Notes: a model not told the origin generated them from the sequence alone. A DNA stretch of 64,000 nucleotides from Streptomyces specialis (GCF_001493375.1 NZ_LN929769.1:62001-126000); one strand, 5' to 3'; shown: positions 42,749 through 52,253, numbered from the stretch's first letter. A program made the numbers and translations.

Positions 42749-43420
42749 ATGAGCGAACAGCACGGCAGTGCCATCGCGGCGTACTGGGACGCCGCCGCGG
42801 CGGCGTTCGACGAGGAGCCGGACCACGGGCTGCGGGCGGAGCCGGTCCGGGCCGCGTGGGCGCGGCGGCTGGCGGAGTGGGTGCCCGGCACGGGCGCCGA
42901 GGTGCTGGACGCCGGCTGCGGCACCGGGTCGTTGGCGGTGCTGCTGGCCGGCGCGGGGCACCGGGTGACGGGGGTGGATCTGTCGCCGCGGATGGTGGCG
43001 GCGGCGCGCGGGAAGGCGCTGCGGGCCGGGGTGGTGGCGGAGTTCGCCGTCGGGGCGGCGGAGGAGCCGCCGACGGGCGGGCAGCGGTTCGACGTGGTGC
43101 TGGCGCGGCACCTGCTGTGGACGCTGCCGGACCCGGTGGCCGCGCTCCGGCAGTGGGTGATACGGCTGCGGCCCGGCGGCCGGCTGGTGCTGGTCGAGGG
43201 CCGCTGGCGGCAGACGGGCGGCGCGGAGCCGTACGCGGCGGGACCGGACACCCTGCCGTGGCACGGGGGCGTGGGCGCGGCGGAGCTGGCGGCGGCGGTC
43301 GGGCCGCTGGCCCGGGAGGTCCGGGTCGAGTCGCTCGCCGGGGACCCGGAGCTGTGGGGCGGCCCGGTGGACGACGAGCGGTACGTGCTGCTGGCGCGGG
43401 CCCGTGGCCCGGCGGCGTAG
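42749..43420 (+). CDS. Class I SAM-dependent methyltransferase
   Basis: 223 residues from ATG 42749 (ATG 42740 or GTG 42725 possible). SAM-binding motifs: VLDAGCGTGSLAVLLAGAGH, GVDLSPRMVAAA, FDVVLARHLLWTLPDP, LRPGGRLVLVEG. Small-molecule methyltransferase of the UbiE/Methyltransf_11 type; substrate unknown and no pathway context. Confidence 0.85.
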   Translation: MSEQHGSAIAAYWDAAAAAFDEEPDHGLRAEPVRAAWARRLAEWVPGTGAEVLDAGCGTGSLAVLLAGAGHRVTGVDLSPRMVAAARGKALRAGVVAEFAVGAAEEPPTGGQRFDVVLARHLLWTLPDPVAALRQWVIRLRPGGRLVLVEGRWRQTGGAEPYAAGPDTLPWHGGVGAAELAAAVGPLAREVRVESLAGDPELWGGPVDDERYVLLARARGPAA

Positions 43421-43501
43421 CCCGGGGCACGGCCGGGGAGATCCGCGCCCGATCGCGCGGGTGCCCGGCAGCGCCTAGGCTGGCGTTCTGGAGGTGTCGC
43501 A

Positions 43502-43708
43502 ATGTCCGAATCGTTTGAATCAGACGAGCAGCGCTCCACCGATCGCCCGACCCCCGACCGGCTGCTGCACAGCGGCGGGGGCCGCCCGATCGACCCCGAG
43601 GATCTGGTCCGGCTCAGCGGCCGTGAGCCGACTCCCGAGCGCGTCGAGGAGGCCCGCCGCCCGCTGGGGAAGGAGGGCGCGTCCGCCGTGGAGCGCTATC
43701 TGCCCTGA
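43502..43708 (+). CDS. Small hypothetical protein
   Basis: 68 residues, charged, soluble (DRLLHSGGGRPIDPEDLVRL, then EGASAVERYLP). GGAGG is seven bases upstream of the ATG and codon use is typical. No family identified. Confidence 0.6.
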   Translation: MSESFESDEQRSTDRPTPDRLLHSGGGRPIDPEDLVRLSGREPTPERVEEARRPLGKEGASAVERYLP

Positions 43709-43833
43709 CCGCCGGGCGGCGCCGCCGGGCGGAATGATCCGGCGGGCCTCCTCGTTGTGCTCCACGCAGTCAGGTGCGGGAGCGCGGACAGGGAGGCGGC
43801 CGGGGGAGCGAGCAGACCGACGGGATCAGGGGA

Positions 43834-44904
43834 GTGCGCCGGGGATCGGCGCCGGTCCCGTTGTCCGTGCTGGACCTGGCGACCGTGGGCAGCGGCCTGA
43901 CGGCCACCGAGGCGCTCCGCACCGCGGCGGAGATCGCGCGCCTCGCCGAGCGGCGCGGCTACCACCGGTTCTGGGTCGCCGAGCACCACTCGATGCCCGG
44001 CGTCGCCAGCTCGGCCCCCGCCGTGATCCTCGGCCACCTGGCGGGCCGGACCGAGCGGATCCGGCTCGGGGCCGGCGGCGTCATGCTGCCGAACCATCCG
44101 CCGCTGGTCGTGGCCGAGCAGTTCGGCACGCTGGAGGCGCTCGCGCCCGGCCGGGTGGACCTGGGCCTCGGCCGCGCCCCCGGCACGGACGGCGCCACGG
44201 CGGCGGCCCTGCGGCGGGGCCGGTCGGACGGCGCCGACGAGTTCCCCCAGCAGGTGGCGGAGCTGGTCCGCTTCCTCGACGACGACTTTCCCGACGGGCA
44301 CCCCTACGCGGGCATCCACGCGGTGCCAGGCCCGGTGCAGGGCAGCGTGCCCGGCGGCGTCCAGACGCCCGCGCGGCCCCCGGTGTGGCTGCTGGGCTCG
44401 TCCGGCTTCAGCGCGGAGCTGGCGGGCCGCCTCGGTCTGCCGTTCGCCTTCGCCCACCACTTCGCCGGGGCCCACACCGTCCCGGCCCTGGAGCTGTACC
44501 GCCGCGCCTTCCGGCCGTCCGCCGTGCTCGACGCCCCCTACGCGCTGATCGGGGTCTCGGCGCTCGCCGCCGACGACGCGCGGGAGGCGTACCGGCAGGT
44601 CCTCACCGGCGCCCTGGCGCTGGTCCGCCTGCGCACCGGCCGCCCCGGCCTGGTCCCGACCCCGGAGGAGGCCGAGGCCCACACCTTCGGCGCGGCGGAG
44701 AAGGACATCCTGGACGGGCGGCTCGCGGACGTCGTCCACGGCACGCCCGACGCGGTCCGCGACGGGCTGGACGGCCTGGTCCGGCGGACCGGCGCCGACG
44801 AGCTGATGATCACCACCAGCGTGCACAGCCCGGCGGCGCGGCTGCGCAGCTTCGAACTGATCGCGGACGCCTACGGGTTCCCCGCGGACTCGGGCAGCGT
44901 GTAG
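43834..44904 (+). CDS. LLM-class flavin-dependent oxidoreductase
   Basis: 356 residues of the luciferase-like monooxygenase family (MsnO8/YhbW type): [89 protein letters not shown]-dependent, substrate unknown. The start is uncertain (GTG 43774 would add 20 residues). Its 3' end overlaps the convergent DUF3224 gene by 34 bases. Confidence 0.87.
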   Translation: MRRGSAPVPLSVLDLATVGSGLTATEALRTAAEIARLAERRGYHRFWVAEHHSMPGVASSAPAVILGHLAGRTERIRLGAGGVMLPNHPPLVVAEQFGTLEALAPGRVDLGLGRAPGTDGATAAALRRGRSDGADEFPQQVAELVRFLDDDFPDGHPYAGIHAVPGPVQGSVPGGVQTPARPPVWLLGSSGFSAELAGRLGLPFAFAHHFAGAHTVPALELYRRAFRPSAVLDAPYALIGVSALAADDAREAYRQVLTGALALVRLRTGRPGLVPTPEEAEAHTFGAAEKDILDGRLADVVHGTPDAVRDGLDGLVRRTGADELMITTSVHSPAARLRSFELIADAYGFPADSGSV

Positions 44905-45302
44905 TCCAGGGTGAAGACGTGCTGCCCGCTGTCCTCGCGGGTCAGCACGAAGTCGCCGCGGATGCCGGCCAGTTCACCGCGCCCGGAGCCGGGGACGATG
45001 GAGCCGAGGACGACCCTCGGGGTCCCTTCGTCCACCACGCCGCCGTGGTGGACGACGAAGCTGCCGGCGCGGCCGTCGAGGGTGCCGGTGAGGTGGTCCG
45101 AACCGACATACCCCATGTTCTCGTCGTCGGACTGGCACATCAGCAGGACCGCCGCGCTGGTCCCGGTGAAGTCCCCGGCGAACGTGCGGCTGATCTCCGC
45201 CCGCTGAAGCTGCAAGCCCTCGGCCGGGCCGGAGGTCGCCAGCGGCGCCTGCTCCCAGGAGACGATCTCGAAGGTGCCGCGGGCGTGGATGTTCTCGCTC
45301 AT
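44871..45302 (-). CDS. DUF3224 family protein
   Basis: 143 residues; [52 protein letters not shown] and [14 protein letters not shown] follow the DUF3224 beta-barrel (allene-oxide-cyclase-like) pattern. Role unknown. Convergent overlap with the LLM gene. Confidence 0.85.
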   Translation of the reverse strand: MSENIHARGTFEIVSWEQAPLATSGPAEGLQLQRAEISRTFAGDFTGTSAAVLLMCQSDDENMGYVGSDHLTGTLDGRAGSFVVHHGGVVDEGTPRVVLGSIVPGSGRGELAGIRGDFVLTREDSGQHVFTLDYTLPESAGNP

Positions 45303-45344
45303 GCGGGCACCCTAGCGGGCGAGTCCGACAACGCGGCCCCCCGG

Positions 45345-46151
45345 TCAGAGGTCGTAGACCACCGTCACCGGGGCGTGGTCCGACCAGCGTTCGGCGTGGC
45401 TGGGCGCCCGTTCGACCTCGGTCTTCAGCGCGCGCTCCGCGAGTCGGGGCGTCGCCACGTGGTAGTCAATGCGCCAGCCCGTGTCGGCATCAAACGCGCG
45501 GCCCCGGTAGGACCACCAGGTGTACGGGCCGTACTCCTCGGCCGGGTGCAGGGCGCGGACCACATCGGTGTAGCCGCCGTCCGCCGGGTCGAACACCCGG
45601 GTCATCCAGGCCCGTTCCTCCGGGAGGAACCCGGACGCGGCGCGGTTGGCGCGCCAGTTCTTCAGGTCGGCCTCGCGGTGGGCGATGTTCCAGTCGCCGC
45701 AGACCAGCACCTCGCGGCCGTCCGCGGCGGCACGCCCGCGCAGGTCCCGCAGGTAGGGCAGGAAGGCGGCCATGAACCGTTCCTTCTCCGCCTGCCGCTC
45801 CGTGCCGACCTCGCCGGACGGGAGGTAGAGGCTGGCCACGGTCACGCCGGGCAGGTCCACCTCCAGGTAACGGCCCGAGCCGTCGAACTCCGCCGCGCCG
45901 AACCCGGTGCGCACCGCCTCCGGCGCCCGCCGGGTCAGCACCGCCCCCCCGGCCCGCCCCCGCGCGGCGGCCGGGGCGTACACGGCGTGCAGTCCGGCCG
46001 GAACGCGGACCTCGTCCGGAAGCTGCTCGGCCTCGGCCCGCACCTCCTGAAGACACACGACATCGGCCGGAGAACCGGCCAGCCACTCCAGATAGCCCTT
46101 CCTGGCGGCGGCCCGAAGGCCGTTGACATTCACACTTGTCACGGTCAGCAC
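45345..46151 (-). CDS. xthA: Exodeoxyribonuclease III (ExoIII/XthA family)
   Basis: 268 residues. VTSVNVNGLRAA (Asn), VCLQEVRAE (metal Glu), LYLPSGEVG, GDWNIAHREADLKNW, and the terminal WSDHAPVTVVYDL are the EEP-nuclease motifs of Mg-dependent AP endonuclease/3'-5' exonuclease acting in base-excision repair. GTG start at 46151; the ribosome site is weak. Confidence 0.9.
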   Translation of the reverse strand: MLTVTSVNVNGLRAAARKGYLEWLAGSPADVVCLQEVRAEAEQLPDEVRVPAGLHAVYAPAAARGRAGGAVLTRRAPEAVRTGFGAAEFDGSGRYLEVDLPGVTVASLYLPSGEVGTERQAEKERFMAAFLPYLRDLRGRAAADGREVLVCGDWNIAHREADLKNWRANRAASGFLPEERAWMTRVFDPADGGYTDVVRALHPAEEYGPYTWWSYRGRAFDADTGWRIDYHVATPRLAERALKTEVERAPSHAERWSDHAPVTVVYDL

Positions 46152-46174
46152 CGCACGACCGTACCCCAGGGCGG

Positions 46175-46196
46175 AAAACGGTTTGCCACCCTTTCC
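46175..46196. repeat. 22-base direct repeat, copy 1
   Basis: Contains CGGTTTGCCACCCTTTCC and four preceding A; identical to 47433-47454, and the next five bases also match except one. Lies upstream of xthA (opposite orientation) and of the 46394 gene. Confidence 0.7.
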
Positions 46197-46393
46197 CACG
46201 ACGGCCGCCCGGGGCCCAGACGGACCGGACGTCGCGGGACCCGCACCGCGAGCCGGGTGCCCCCGGCGCAGGGGGAACGTGACGGTGTTGACGGCGTTGA
46301 GGGCGAAGCAATCCGGCATTCACGCACGCGAGTTGCTTCGCTCGCCTGGATGCCGGGCAGTCATCCGCTGGACCCGGCGAAAGGAGTAAAGCG

Positions 46394-46492
46394 ATGATCA
46401 CAGCCCGCAATGGCGACCCGGACGACGACGAGCCCACCGAACCGGGCAAGACCCCGGGGGACAGCGACGACGGCCGCCCCTACCTCAAGTAG
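46394..46492 (+). CDS. 32-residue acidic peptide
   Basis: Too short for most gene callers, but AAGGAG lies seven bases before the ATG and the stop is only 13 bases before the kinase-like gene. The product has ten Asp/Glu (GDPDDDEPTEPGKTPGDSDD) and ends GRPYLK; no Cys, no signal peptide. Could be a modification substrate or a regulatory peptide of the kinase-like protein; unproven. Confidence 0.6.
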   Translation: MITARNGDPDDDEPTEPGKTPGDSDDGRPYLK

Positions 46493-46505
46493 GCTCGCAC
46501 GGCAC

Positions 46506-47384
46506 ATGAGCCAGGGGCCGTCTCCCGGAGCGGGGGCGGCCCGACCCGGGACAAACGGACCCCTCGTGACTGACGGACCCTACGAACTGACCGGCGAGAT
46601 GGTGACCTTGCTCGCCCCCACGTCTCGCCGCCTGGTGCTCAACCGGCGTGGGTCGACCGTGTGGCAGGTCACCGGTGACCGAGGAGACCACGCGGTGAAG
46701 CTGGGGTACCCCGCGGCCCCCACGCACCAGTACACCGCGCTCGCCCCCGCCCGCGAGGCGACGATCCTGCGGCAACTCGGCCAAGACGGCGTGTACTGGG
46801 GGGAATGGGCACGCGGGACCTGGAGTGTCCAGCCCTGGTACGACGGAAAAAGTGTCTGGGACCTCTGGGAACCTCACAGGACAGGCAAGGAACGGCGGAA
46901 TCTCGAAACAGACGCGCTGAGTTGCGCCCGGGCGCTGGCCGGGCTCCACGCCGAGGGATGGGTGCACGGGGACGTGCAGCCCGCGCACTTCCTCCTCGGG
47001 CGGCACGGAACACGGCTGATCGACCTGGGACTGGCCCGGGGTGGCGAGGTTCCGGCGATCTACGACTTCCCCCATCGCGGCTGTCTCGTCCACTACGAGA
47101 GCCCGGAGATGTCGCGCAGCGTGCTGACGACGGGGACCGCGGTGCCCACCTCGGCATCCGACGTGTTCGGGCTCGGCGCCGGCCTGTTCCTCAGCGCGAC
47201 CGGCCTGCGGGCCATCGACTTCCCGGCCGACGCGGAGCGCGCGGAGCAGCGGCGGGTCATCGCCCGGGGCCGGATCCGGCCCGTCACCATCCCCGGCCGA
47301 CTTGGCAAGATCATCGAAGCCATGCTCAGCCCCGGGCCGGCGGACCGCCCCAGCTCCGCGGACGTGTGTGCCGCGCTGGGCTAG
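46506..47384 (+). CDS. Protein-kinase-like protein
   Basis: 292 residues with kinase fold landmarks: Lys in HAVKLGYP, Glu in REATILRQL, catalytic loop WVHGDVQPAHFLL (HGD in place of HRD, His in place of the Asn of a canonical kinase), LIDLGLARG at the DFG position, YESPEM at the APE position and SDVFGLGAGLF. Activity is possible but not certain because of the Asn change. ATG 46506 lacks a good ribosome site; GTG 46566 is an alternative. Confidence 0.7.
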   Translation: MSQGPSPGAGAARPGTNGPLVTDGPYELTGEMVTLLAPTSRRLVLNRRGSTVWQVTGDRGDHAVKLGYPAAPTHQYTALAPAREATILRQLGQDGVYWGEWARGTWSVQPWYDGKSVWDLWEPHRTGKERRNLETDALSCARALAGLHAEGWVHGDVQPAHFLLGRHGTRLIDLGLARGGEVPAIYDFPHRGCLVHYESPEMSRSVLTTGTAVPTSASDVFGLGAGLFLSATGLRAIDFPADAERAEQRRVIARGRIRPVTIPGRLGKIIEAMLSPGPADRPSSADVCAALG

Positions 47385-47432
47385 GTTCCGCGCTCCGGGC
47401 CGGGGACGCGCGGCGCGGATCGAGTGCCGGGA

Positions 47433-47454
47433 AAAACGGTTTGCCACCCTTTCC
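47433..47454. repeat. 22-base direct repeat, copy 2
   Basis: Identical to 46175-46196. It ends 13 bases before the GNAT start codon; the downstream TACGAT (47455-47460) could be a -10 for a leaderless transcript. Confidence 0.7.
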
Positions 47455-47466
47455 TACGATGGGCGC

Positions 47467-47961
47467 ATGGATCTCGTCGCCACGCTCGTGACCGTGCCCT
47501 TCGACCATCCGGATGCCGTCAAGCTCAACGATCTGGTGCAGGCGGAGTACGTGGAGCGCTACGGCGACGGTGATGTCACGCCGCTCGACCCGGCGATGTT
47601 CGCGCCGCCGCGCGGGCTGTATCTGCTGGCGTACGACGGGCGGGGGCGTCCGGTGGCGACCGGGGGCTGGCGTGCCCAGAGCGCGACGGGCGAGGGGTAC
47701 GCGGACGGCGACGCCGAGCTGAAGCGGATGTTCGTGGTGCGGGAGGCGCGCGGTCAGGGGCTGGCCCGCCGGATTCTGGCCCGGCTGGAGGAGACGGCCC
47801 GCGAGGCCGGCCGGACCCGCATGGTGCTGGAGACCGGCACCATGCAGCCGGAGGCGATAGCCCTCTACGAGAGCAGCGGCTACCTTCCCGTCCCGGCGGA
47901 CGGGAAGTTCGGCCTCTACCGCCACACCGCCAGCAGCCGCTGCTACACCAAGCCCCTCTGA
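47467..47961 (+). CDS. GNAT family N-acetyltransferase
   Basis: 164 residues. Acetyl-CoA-binding motif A in AELKRMFVVREARGQGLARR, followed by ETGTMQPEAIALYESSGYLP. Acceptor unknown. No ribosome-binding site; TACGAT six bases before the ATG suggests leaderless expression. Confidence 0.87.
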   Translation: MDLVATLVTVPFDHPDAVKLNDLVQAEYVERYGDGDVTPLDPAMFAPPRGLYLLAYDGRGRPVATGGWRAQSATGEGYADGDAELKRMFVVREARGQGLARRILARLEETAREAGRTRMVLETGTMQPEAIALYESSGYLPVPADGKFGLYRHTASSRCYTKPL

Positions 47962-47971
47962 GCCCCTCTGA

Positions 47972-49024
47972 TCAGCCCGCCGCCGCGCGGCGCCGGCGCA
48001 GGGCGGGGACCAGGGCCAGGGCGCCGAGCCCCAGCAGGGTCCAGGCCGCGAGGACGGTGAACGCGGAGGCGGCGCCCGCCCCGTCGAAGTACGCCACCGA
48101 GCGCAGCGCCGTCGCCCCGGCGCCGGTCGGCAGGAACTGGCCGAGCGTGCCCACCGGGTCGGGCAGCATCTCGGGGGCGGAGCCCGCGCCCGACCAGGGG
48201 TTGCCCAGCAGCATCACGAACAGGGCGCCGAGCCCGATGCCGGGCGGGCCGATCAGGGCGGCGAGACCGGCGACCGTGGCGCTGCCGGCCAGGGCGACCA
48301 GCCCGAGGGTCCCGGCCACCTCCCACCACGACCCGGCGAAGACGTCGAGCCAGGTGTGCCCGATGAGGGCGCCCCCGACGCCGGCCAGGACGGCGGCCCC
48401 CAGGACGGCGCCCACCGCCCGGCCGCCGCGCAGCCCGGTCAGGGTGACCACCGCGCCGACGGCGATCCCGGCCAGGGCCATGGGCAGCATGCTCGTGTTG
48501 AACACCGAGCCGCGCGGGTCGCCCGCCGAGGGCGGGACCACGTCCGTCACGGGGACGGTGGCGCCCTCGGGCGCGGCGTCCTCGGCGACGTGCGTCAGCA
48601 GGTCGGCCACCGCCGCGCTCGCCGCACGGGCGGTCAGCAGCTCGGTGCCGGAGTCGCCGACGACGAACACGCCGTAGACGTCGCGGTCCTCGATCGCCTC
48701 CCGCGCCGCCGCCGCGTCGGGGTACAGGTGCACGTCGAACGCGCCGTCCTGCGCGCGCAGCCCTTCGGCGACCTGCTCGGCGGCGGCGGCCGGTCCCGCG
48801 ACGCCGACCGGCAGGTCGTTGGGGGCGCTCCTGGCGGCCGGCCAGGCGAAGGCCCACAGGGCGAACGCCACGAACGCCGGGATCGCCAGGATCACGATGG
48901 CCATGCCGCGGGCCGGCGGCAGCCCCGCGGGCCGCCCCCGCGGAGGCGCGGAAGCCCCGGACTCGGGCGCCGGAGCGGGCTTCGGCTCCGCCGTGCGGGC
49001 GGGCGAGTGGCGAAGAATGGACAT
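47972..49024 (-). CDS. ABC-2/YhgE-type membrane protein
   Basis: 350 residues: one N-terminal helix (MAIVILAIPAFVAFALWAFA), an extracytoplasmic domain with DVYGVFVVGDSGTELL, and about five C-terminal helices (LPMALAGIAVGAVVTLTGL and others). This is the shape of YhgE/Pip or ABC-2 permease-like proteins. No ATPase is adjacent. It is divergent from a TetR gene with shared motif copies between them. Confidence 0.75.
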   Translation of the reverse strand: MSILRHSPARTAEPKPAPAPESGASAPPRGRPAGLPPARGMAIVILAIPAFVAFALWAFAWPAARSAPNDLPVGVAGPAAAAEQVAEGLRAQDGAFDVHLYPDAAAAREAIEDRDVYGVFVVGDSGTELLTARAASAAVADLLTHVAEDAAPEGATVPVTDVVPPSAGDPRGSVFNTSMLPMALAGIAVGAVVTLTGLRGGRAVGAVLGAAVLAGVGGALIGHTWLDVFAGSWWEVAGTLGLVALAGSATVAGLAALIGPPGIGLGALFVMLLGNPWSGAGSAPEMLPDPVGTLGQFLPTGAGATALRSVAYFDGAGAASAFTVLAAWTLLGLGALALVPALRRRRAAAG

Positions 49025-49084
49025 GACGGGACATGACCTCCGGTGATCGGCGATGACCAGAAAGACGGGACCAAAGAGAAGGAT

Positions 49085-49095
49085 CGTTCGTTTTA
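49085..49095. promoter_or_regulatory. Putative TetR half-site A
   Basis: CGTTCGTTTTA occurs here and again at 49142-49152, in the divergent intergenic region. Confidence 0.55.
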
Positions 49096-49141
49096 GCTGA
49101 GGACACCGTGCTCCTCCGACCGGGCTCTTGTCAAGAGAGAA

Positions 49142-49152
49142 CGTTCGTTTTA
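49142..49152. promoter_or_regulatory. Putative TetR half-site B
   Basis: Second CGTTCGTTTTA, 12 bases before the tetR start; it contains the short palindrome GAACGTTC (49140-49147). Confidence 0.55.
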
Positions 49153-49163
49153 CGCTCCGCCTC

Positions 49164-49793
49164 ATGGCACGCGTTTCCCAGGAACACCTCGAGGCCCGAA
49201 GGCGCCAGATCATCCAGGGCGCCGCTCGCTGCTTCTCCCGCGACGGGTTCCACGGCACGTCGATGCAGGACATCTTCCGGGAGACGGGGCTGTCCGCTGG
49301 CGCCGTCTACCGGTACTTCCCGGGCAAGGAGGCGATCATCGCCGCCCTGGCGAACGAGGTGCTGACGGCCGTCCGGGGCGCGTTCGACGACGCCCTCGCC
49401 GGACCGCGCCCGGCGTGGCCGGACGAGATCATCGCCGAGGCGCTGCGCCGCGTGGACGACGTCCTGCTCTTCCCGCCGGCCCTGGTGATCCAGGTCTGGT
49501 CCGAGACGTTCCGCGACCCCCGGCTCGCCGGCATCCTGCACGGCGCCCTGATCGGCATGGCCGACGCGTGGGCCAAGGTCGTGGCGTCCTACCAGGAGAA
49601 CGGCCTGATGAGTGCCGACGTGCCGCCCGCGCACGTGGCCCGGGTGCTGCTGGCCTGCGCCCAGGGGTTCCTGGTCCAGCGCGCCCTGCTCGGCCCGCTG
49701 GAGGTCCAGGTGATGAGCGACGGTCTGCGCGGCCTGATGTCCATGGGGCTGCGGCGCCCCCCGGAGGAGGAGCCCGGCGCGGACGCCTCCTGA
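49164..49793 (+). CDS. TetR family transcriptional regulator
   Basis: 209 residues; HTH TSMQDIFRETGLSAGAVYRYF, then a TetR_C domain (VIQVWSETFRDPRLAGIL). Divergent from the YhgE-type gene, its probable target. Confidence 0.9.
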   Translation: MARVSQEHLEARRRQIIQGAARCFSRDGFHGTSMQDIFRETGLSAGAVYRYFPGKEAIIAALANEVLTAVRGAFDDALAGPRPAWPDEIIAEALRRVDDVLLFPPALVIQVWSETFRDPRLAGILHGALIGMADAWAKVVASYQENGLMSADVPPAHVARVLLACAQGFLVQRALLGPLEVQVMSDGLRGLMSMGLRRPPEEEPGADAS

Positions 49794-49847
49794 CCCCTCT
49801 GGCTTTCCGGACGGACGGACGGCTGGCCGGGTCGGACCGGCGGCCGG

Positions 49848-50663
49848 TCAGGAGGCCCCCGGCTCCGCCTCCGCCCGCCGCGCCGCCTGGGCCTCCGTCA
49901 GGTGCAGCTCCGCGCGCAGCTTCCGGTCGAAGGCGAGCGAGACCTCCGCGTACACCGCCTTCTTCACCAGCGGACGCAGCCGCCCGAGGACCTCGCCGAG
50001 CCGTTTCATGTCCTCGTCGGAGACCGGCTCGTCCGTCCCGGCGGCCGGCCCGAGCACCTCCGGCAGCACATGGCGCCGCATCAGCTCGGTGAACGCCTCC
50101 GCCGCCGCGTCCACGTGCTCGCGCATCTCGCGGCCGACCCCGAGCACGGCCGACAGCGGGATGCCCTCGCGGACCATGCCCGAGGACGACTCCAGCAGGT
50201 CGCGGCTGATGTGCACGATCTCGTCGCCGTCCACCGCGATGTAGCCGATGTCCAGCGCGGCGGCCAGGTTGTCCGCGTCCGCCTCGTTGCCGTAGTACGC
50301 CGCCAGGCCCTCGGGCGTCAGCCGGACCGGCTCCTCCTCCGCCCAGGGGTGCGGCTCCGACAGGCCCAGCAGCTCGGCGGTCTGCCCCGCGTCCCGGCCG
50401 GCCGAGAACGCCGAGATCAGCTCGGCGATGCCGCCCAGGGTGTGGCCGCGCGCCAGCAGTTCGGTGATGGTGCGGATGCGCGCCAGGTGGTGCTCGTCGT
50501 ACCACGCGATCCGGCCCTCGCGGCGCGGTGGCGAGAAGAGCTTGCGCTCCTGGTAGAAGCGCAGGGTCCGGACGGTGATCCCAGCCGCCTCGGCCAGCTC
50601 CGCGGCGCGGTACTCGCGCGGCCGGCCGGCGGATCTGCCCGAGTCCTCTGCCTGTATTCCCAC
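49848..50663 (-). CDS. MerR family transcriptional regulator
   Basis: 271 residues. Winged HTH YRAAELAEAAGITVRTLRFY, then dimerisation helix (RIRTITELLARGHTLGGIAE) and a long C-terminal effector part with no Cys cluster, so it is not a metal sensor. Divergent from the monooxygenase operon, with a MerR-type inverted repeat between. Confidence 0.88.
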   Translation of the reverse strand: MGIQAEDSGRSAGRPREYRAAELAEAAGITVRTLRFYQERKLFSPPRREGRIAWYDEHHLARIRTITELLARGHTLGGIAELISAFSAGRDAGQTAELLGLSEPHPWAEEEPVRLTPEGLAAYYGNEADADNLAAALDIGYIAVDGDEIVHISRDLLESSSGMVREGIPLSAVLGVGREMREHVDAAAEAFTELMRRHVLPEVLGPAAGTDEPVSDEDMKRLGEVLGRLRPLVKKAVYAEVSLAFDRKLRAELHLTEAQAARRAEAEPGAS

Positions 50664-50681
50664 ACCGGTCAGTTTAGGAGT

Positions 50682-50706
50682 GCCTACCCCCTACCCATGA
50701 GTAGGC
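50682..50706. promoter_or_regulatory. MerR-type operator
   Basis: GCCTAC and GTAGGC, a perfect inverted repeat with 13 bases between, in the MerR/monooxygenase divergent region. Confidence 0.65.
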
Positions 50707-50786
50707 TTCTCCTCTACCCTCCAACCATGCCAGTGAACGCTGGCACGATTTACCGCTTCGGGTCGGGTCGGTTTCTGGAGGCTGGC

Positions 50787-52253
50787 ATGCATGTGAGAGT
50801 GGCGGTGATCGGCGCGGGATTCGGCGGGCTCGGCGCCGCCGTGCGGTTGCGCCGCATGGGGATCACGGATTTCGTCGTCCTGGAGAGAGCCGACTCGGTC
50901 GGCGGCGCGTGGCGGGACAACACGTATCCGGGCTGCGCCTGCGACGTGCCGTCCCACCTGTACTCGTTCTCCTTCGCGCCCAACCCGCGCTGGCCGCGCA
51001 ACTTCTCCGGCCAGCCGCACATCCGCGAGTACCTGGAGTGGGTGACCGACACCTTCGGGCTCCGCCCGCACATCCGGTTCAACGCCGAGGTGGAGTCGGC
51101 CCGCTGGGACAACGAGGAACTGCGCTGGGTCGTCGAGACGACCAACGGCACCTGGACCGCCGACGTGGTCGTCTCCGCCACCGGGCCGCTGTCCGACCCC
51201 AGGCTCCCGGACATCCCCGGCCTCGACCAGTTCCCCGGGCACGTCTTCCACTCGGCCCGCTGGGACCACGACCACTCGCTGCGCGGCAAGCGCGTCGCCG
51301 TCGTCGGCACCGGCGCCTCGGCGATCCAGTTCGTGCCGGCGATCGCCAAGGAGGTCCAGCACCTCACCGTCTTCCAGCGCACCGCGCCCTGGGTCCTGCC
51401 CCGGGCCGACCGGAAGATCACCGGCGCCGAGAAGTGGCTGCACGACAAGGTGCCGGCCACCCGGGCCGGACGCCGCGGACTGCTCTGGGCCATCCGCGAG
51501 TTGCAGGTCACCGCGTTCGCCAGGCGGCCCGATCTGATGCGCGCGGTCGAGGTGATCGCCAAGGCCAACATGCGCCGGGCCATCAAGGACCCCGCGCTGC
51601 GGCGGAAGCTCACCCCGGACTACCGGATCGGCTGCAAGCGGATCCTGCTGTCCAACGACTGGTACCCGGCGCTCGCCAGGCCGCACGTGGACGTCATCGA
51701 CTCCGGGCTGCGCGAGGTGCGCGGCTCCACGCTGGTGTCCGCCGACGGCCGGGAGACCGAGGCCGACGTGATCATCTTCGGCACCGGCTTCCACGTCACG
51801 GACATACCGATCGCCAGCCGGGTCAAGGGCATGCGCGGCACCACCCTCGCCGAGGAGTGGCAGGACGGCGTGGCCGGCCTGCGCGGCACGACCACCGCCG
51901 GCTTCCCCAACTTCCTGACGATCATCGGCCCCAACACGGGCCTGGGCAACAGCTCGATGATCCTGATCATCGAGGCCCAGCTCAACTACCTGGCCGACTA
52001 CATGACCAAGCTGGACTCCTTCGGCGAACCCGGCCGCGCGGCCCTGGCCGCCCGCCCCGAGGCCGTCAGCGCCTGGGACACCAGGATGCAGCGCCGGCTC
52101 AGCCGTTCGGTCTGGAACACCGGCGGCTGCGATAGCTGGTACCTGGACGCCAACGGCCGCAACAGCACCGTATGGCCCGGTACCACCGCCGAGTTCCGCC
52201 GCGTCACCCAGAACGTCGAGCTCAACGAATACGAGGTGCTGCGCCATGCCTGA
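50787..52253 (+). CDS. Flavin-containing (Baeyer-Villiger type) monooxygenase
   Basis: 488 residues. FAD motif VAVIGAGFGGLGAAVRL, NADPH motif VAVVGTGASAIQ, and the class B fingerprint FPGHVFHSARWDHD (FxGxxxHxxxW). It oxidises ketones or aldehydes with NADPH and O2. GGAGG is five bases before the ATG. Operon with hydrolase and SDR through overlapping stop/start codons. Confidence 0.9.
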   Translation: MHVRVAVIGAGFGGLGAAVRLRRMGITDFVVLERADSVGGAWRDNTYPGCACDVPSHLYSFSFAPNPRWPRNFSGQPHIREYLEWVTDTFGLRPHIRFNAEVESARWDNEELRWVVETTNGTWTADVVVSATGPLSDPRLPDIPGLDQFPGHVFHSARWDHDHSLRGKRVAVVGTGASAIQFVPAIAKEVQHLTVFQRTAPWVLPRADRKITGAEKWLHDKVPATRAGRRGLLWAIRELQVTAFARRPDLMRAVEVIAKANMRRAIKDPALRRKLTPDYRIGCKRILLSNDWYPALARPHVDVIDSGLREVRGSTLVSADGRETEADVIIFGTGFHVTDIPIASRVKGMRGTTLAEEWQDGVAGLRGTTTAGFPNFLTIIGPNTGLGNSSMILIIEAQLNYLADYMTKLDSFGEPGRAALAARPEAVSAWDTRMQRRLSRSVWNTGGCDSWYLDANGRNSTVWPGTTAEFRRVTQNVELNEYEVLRHA

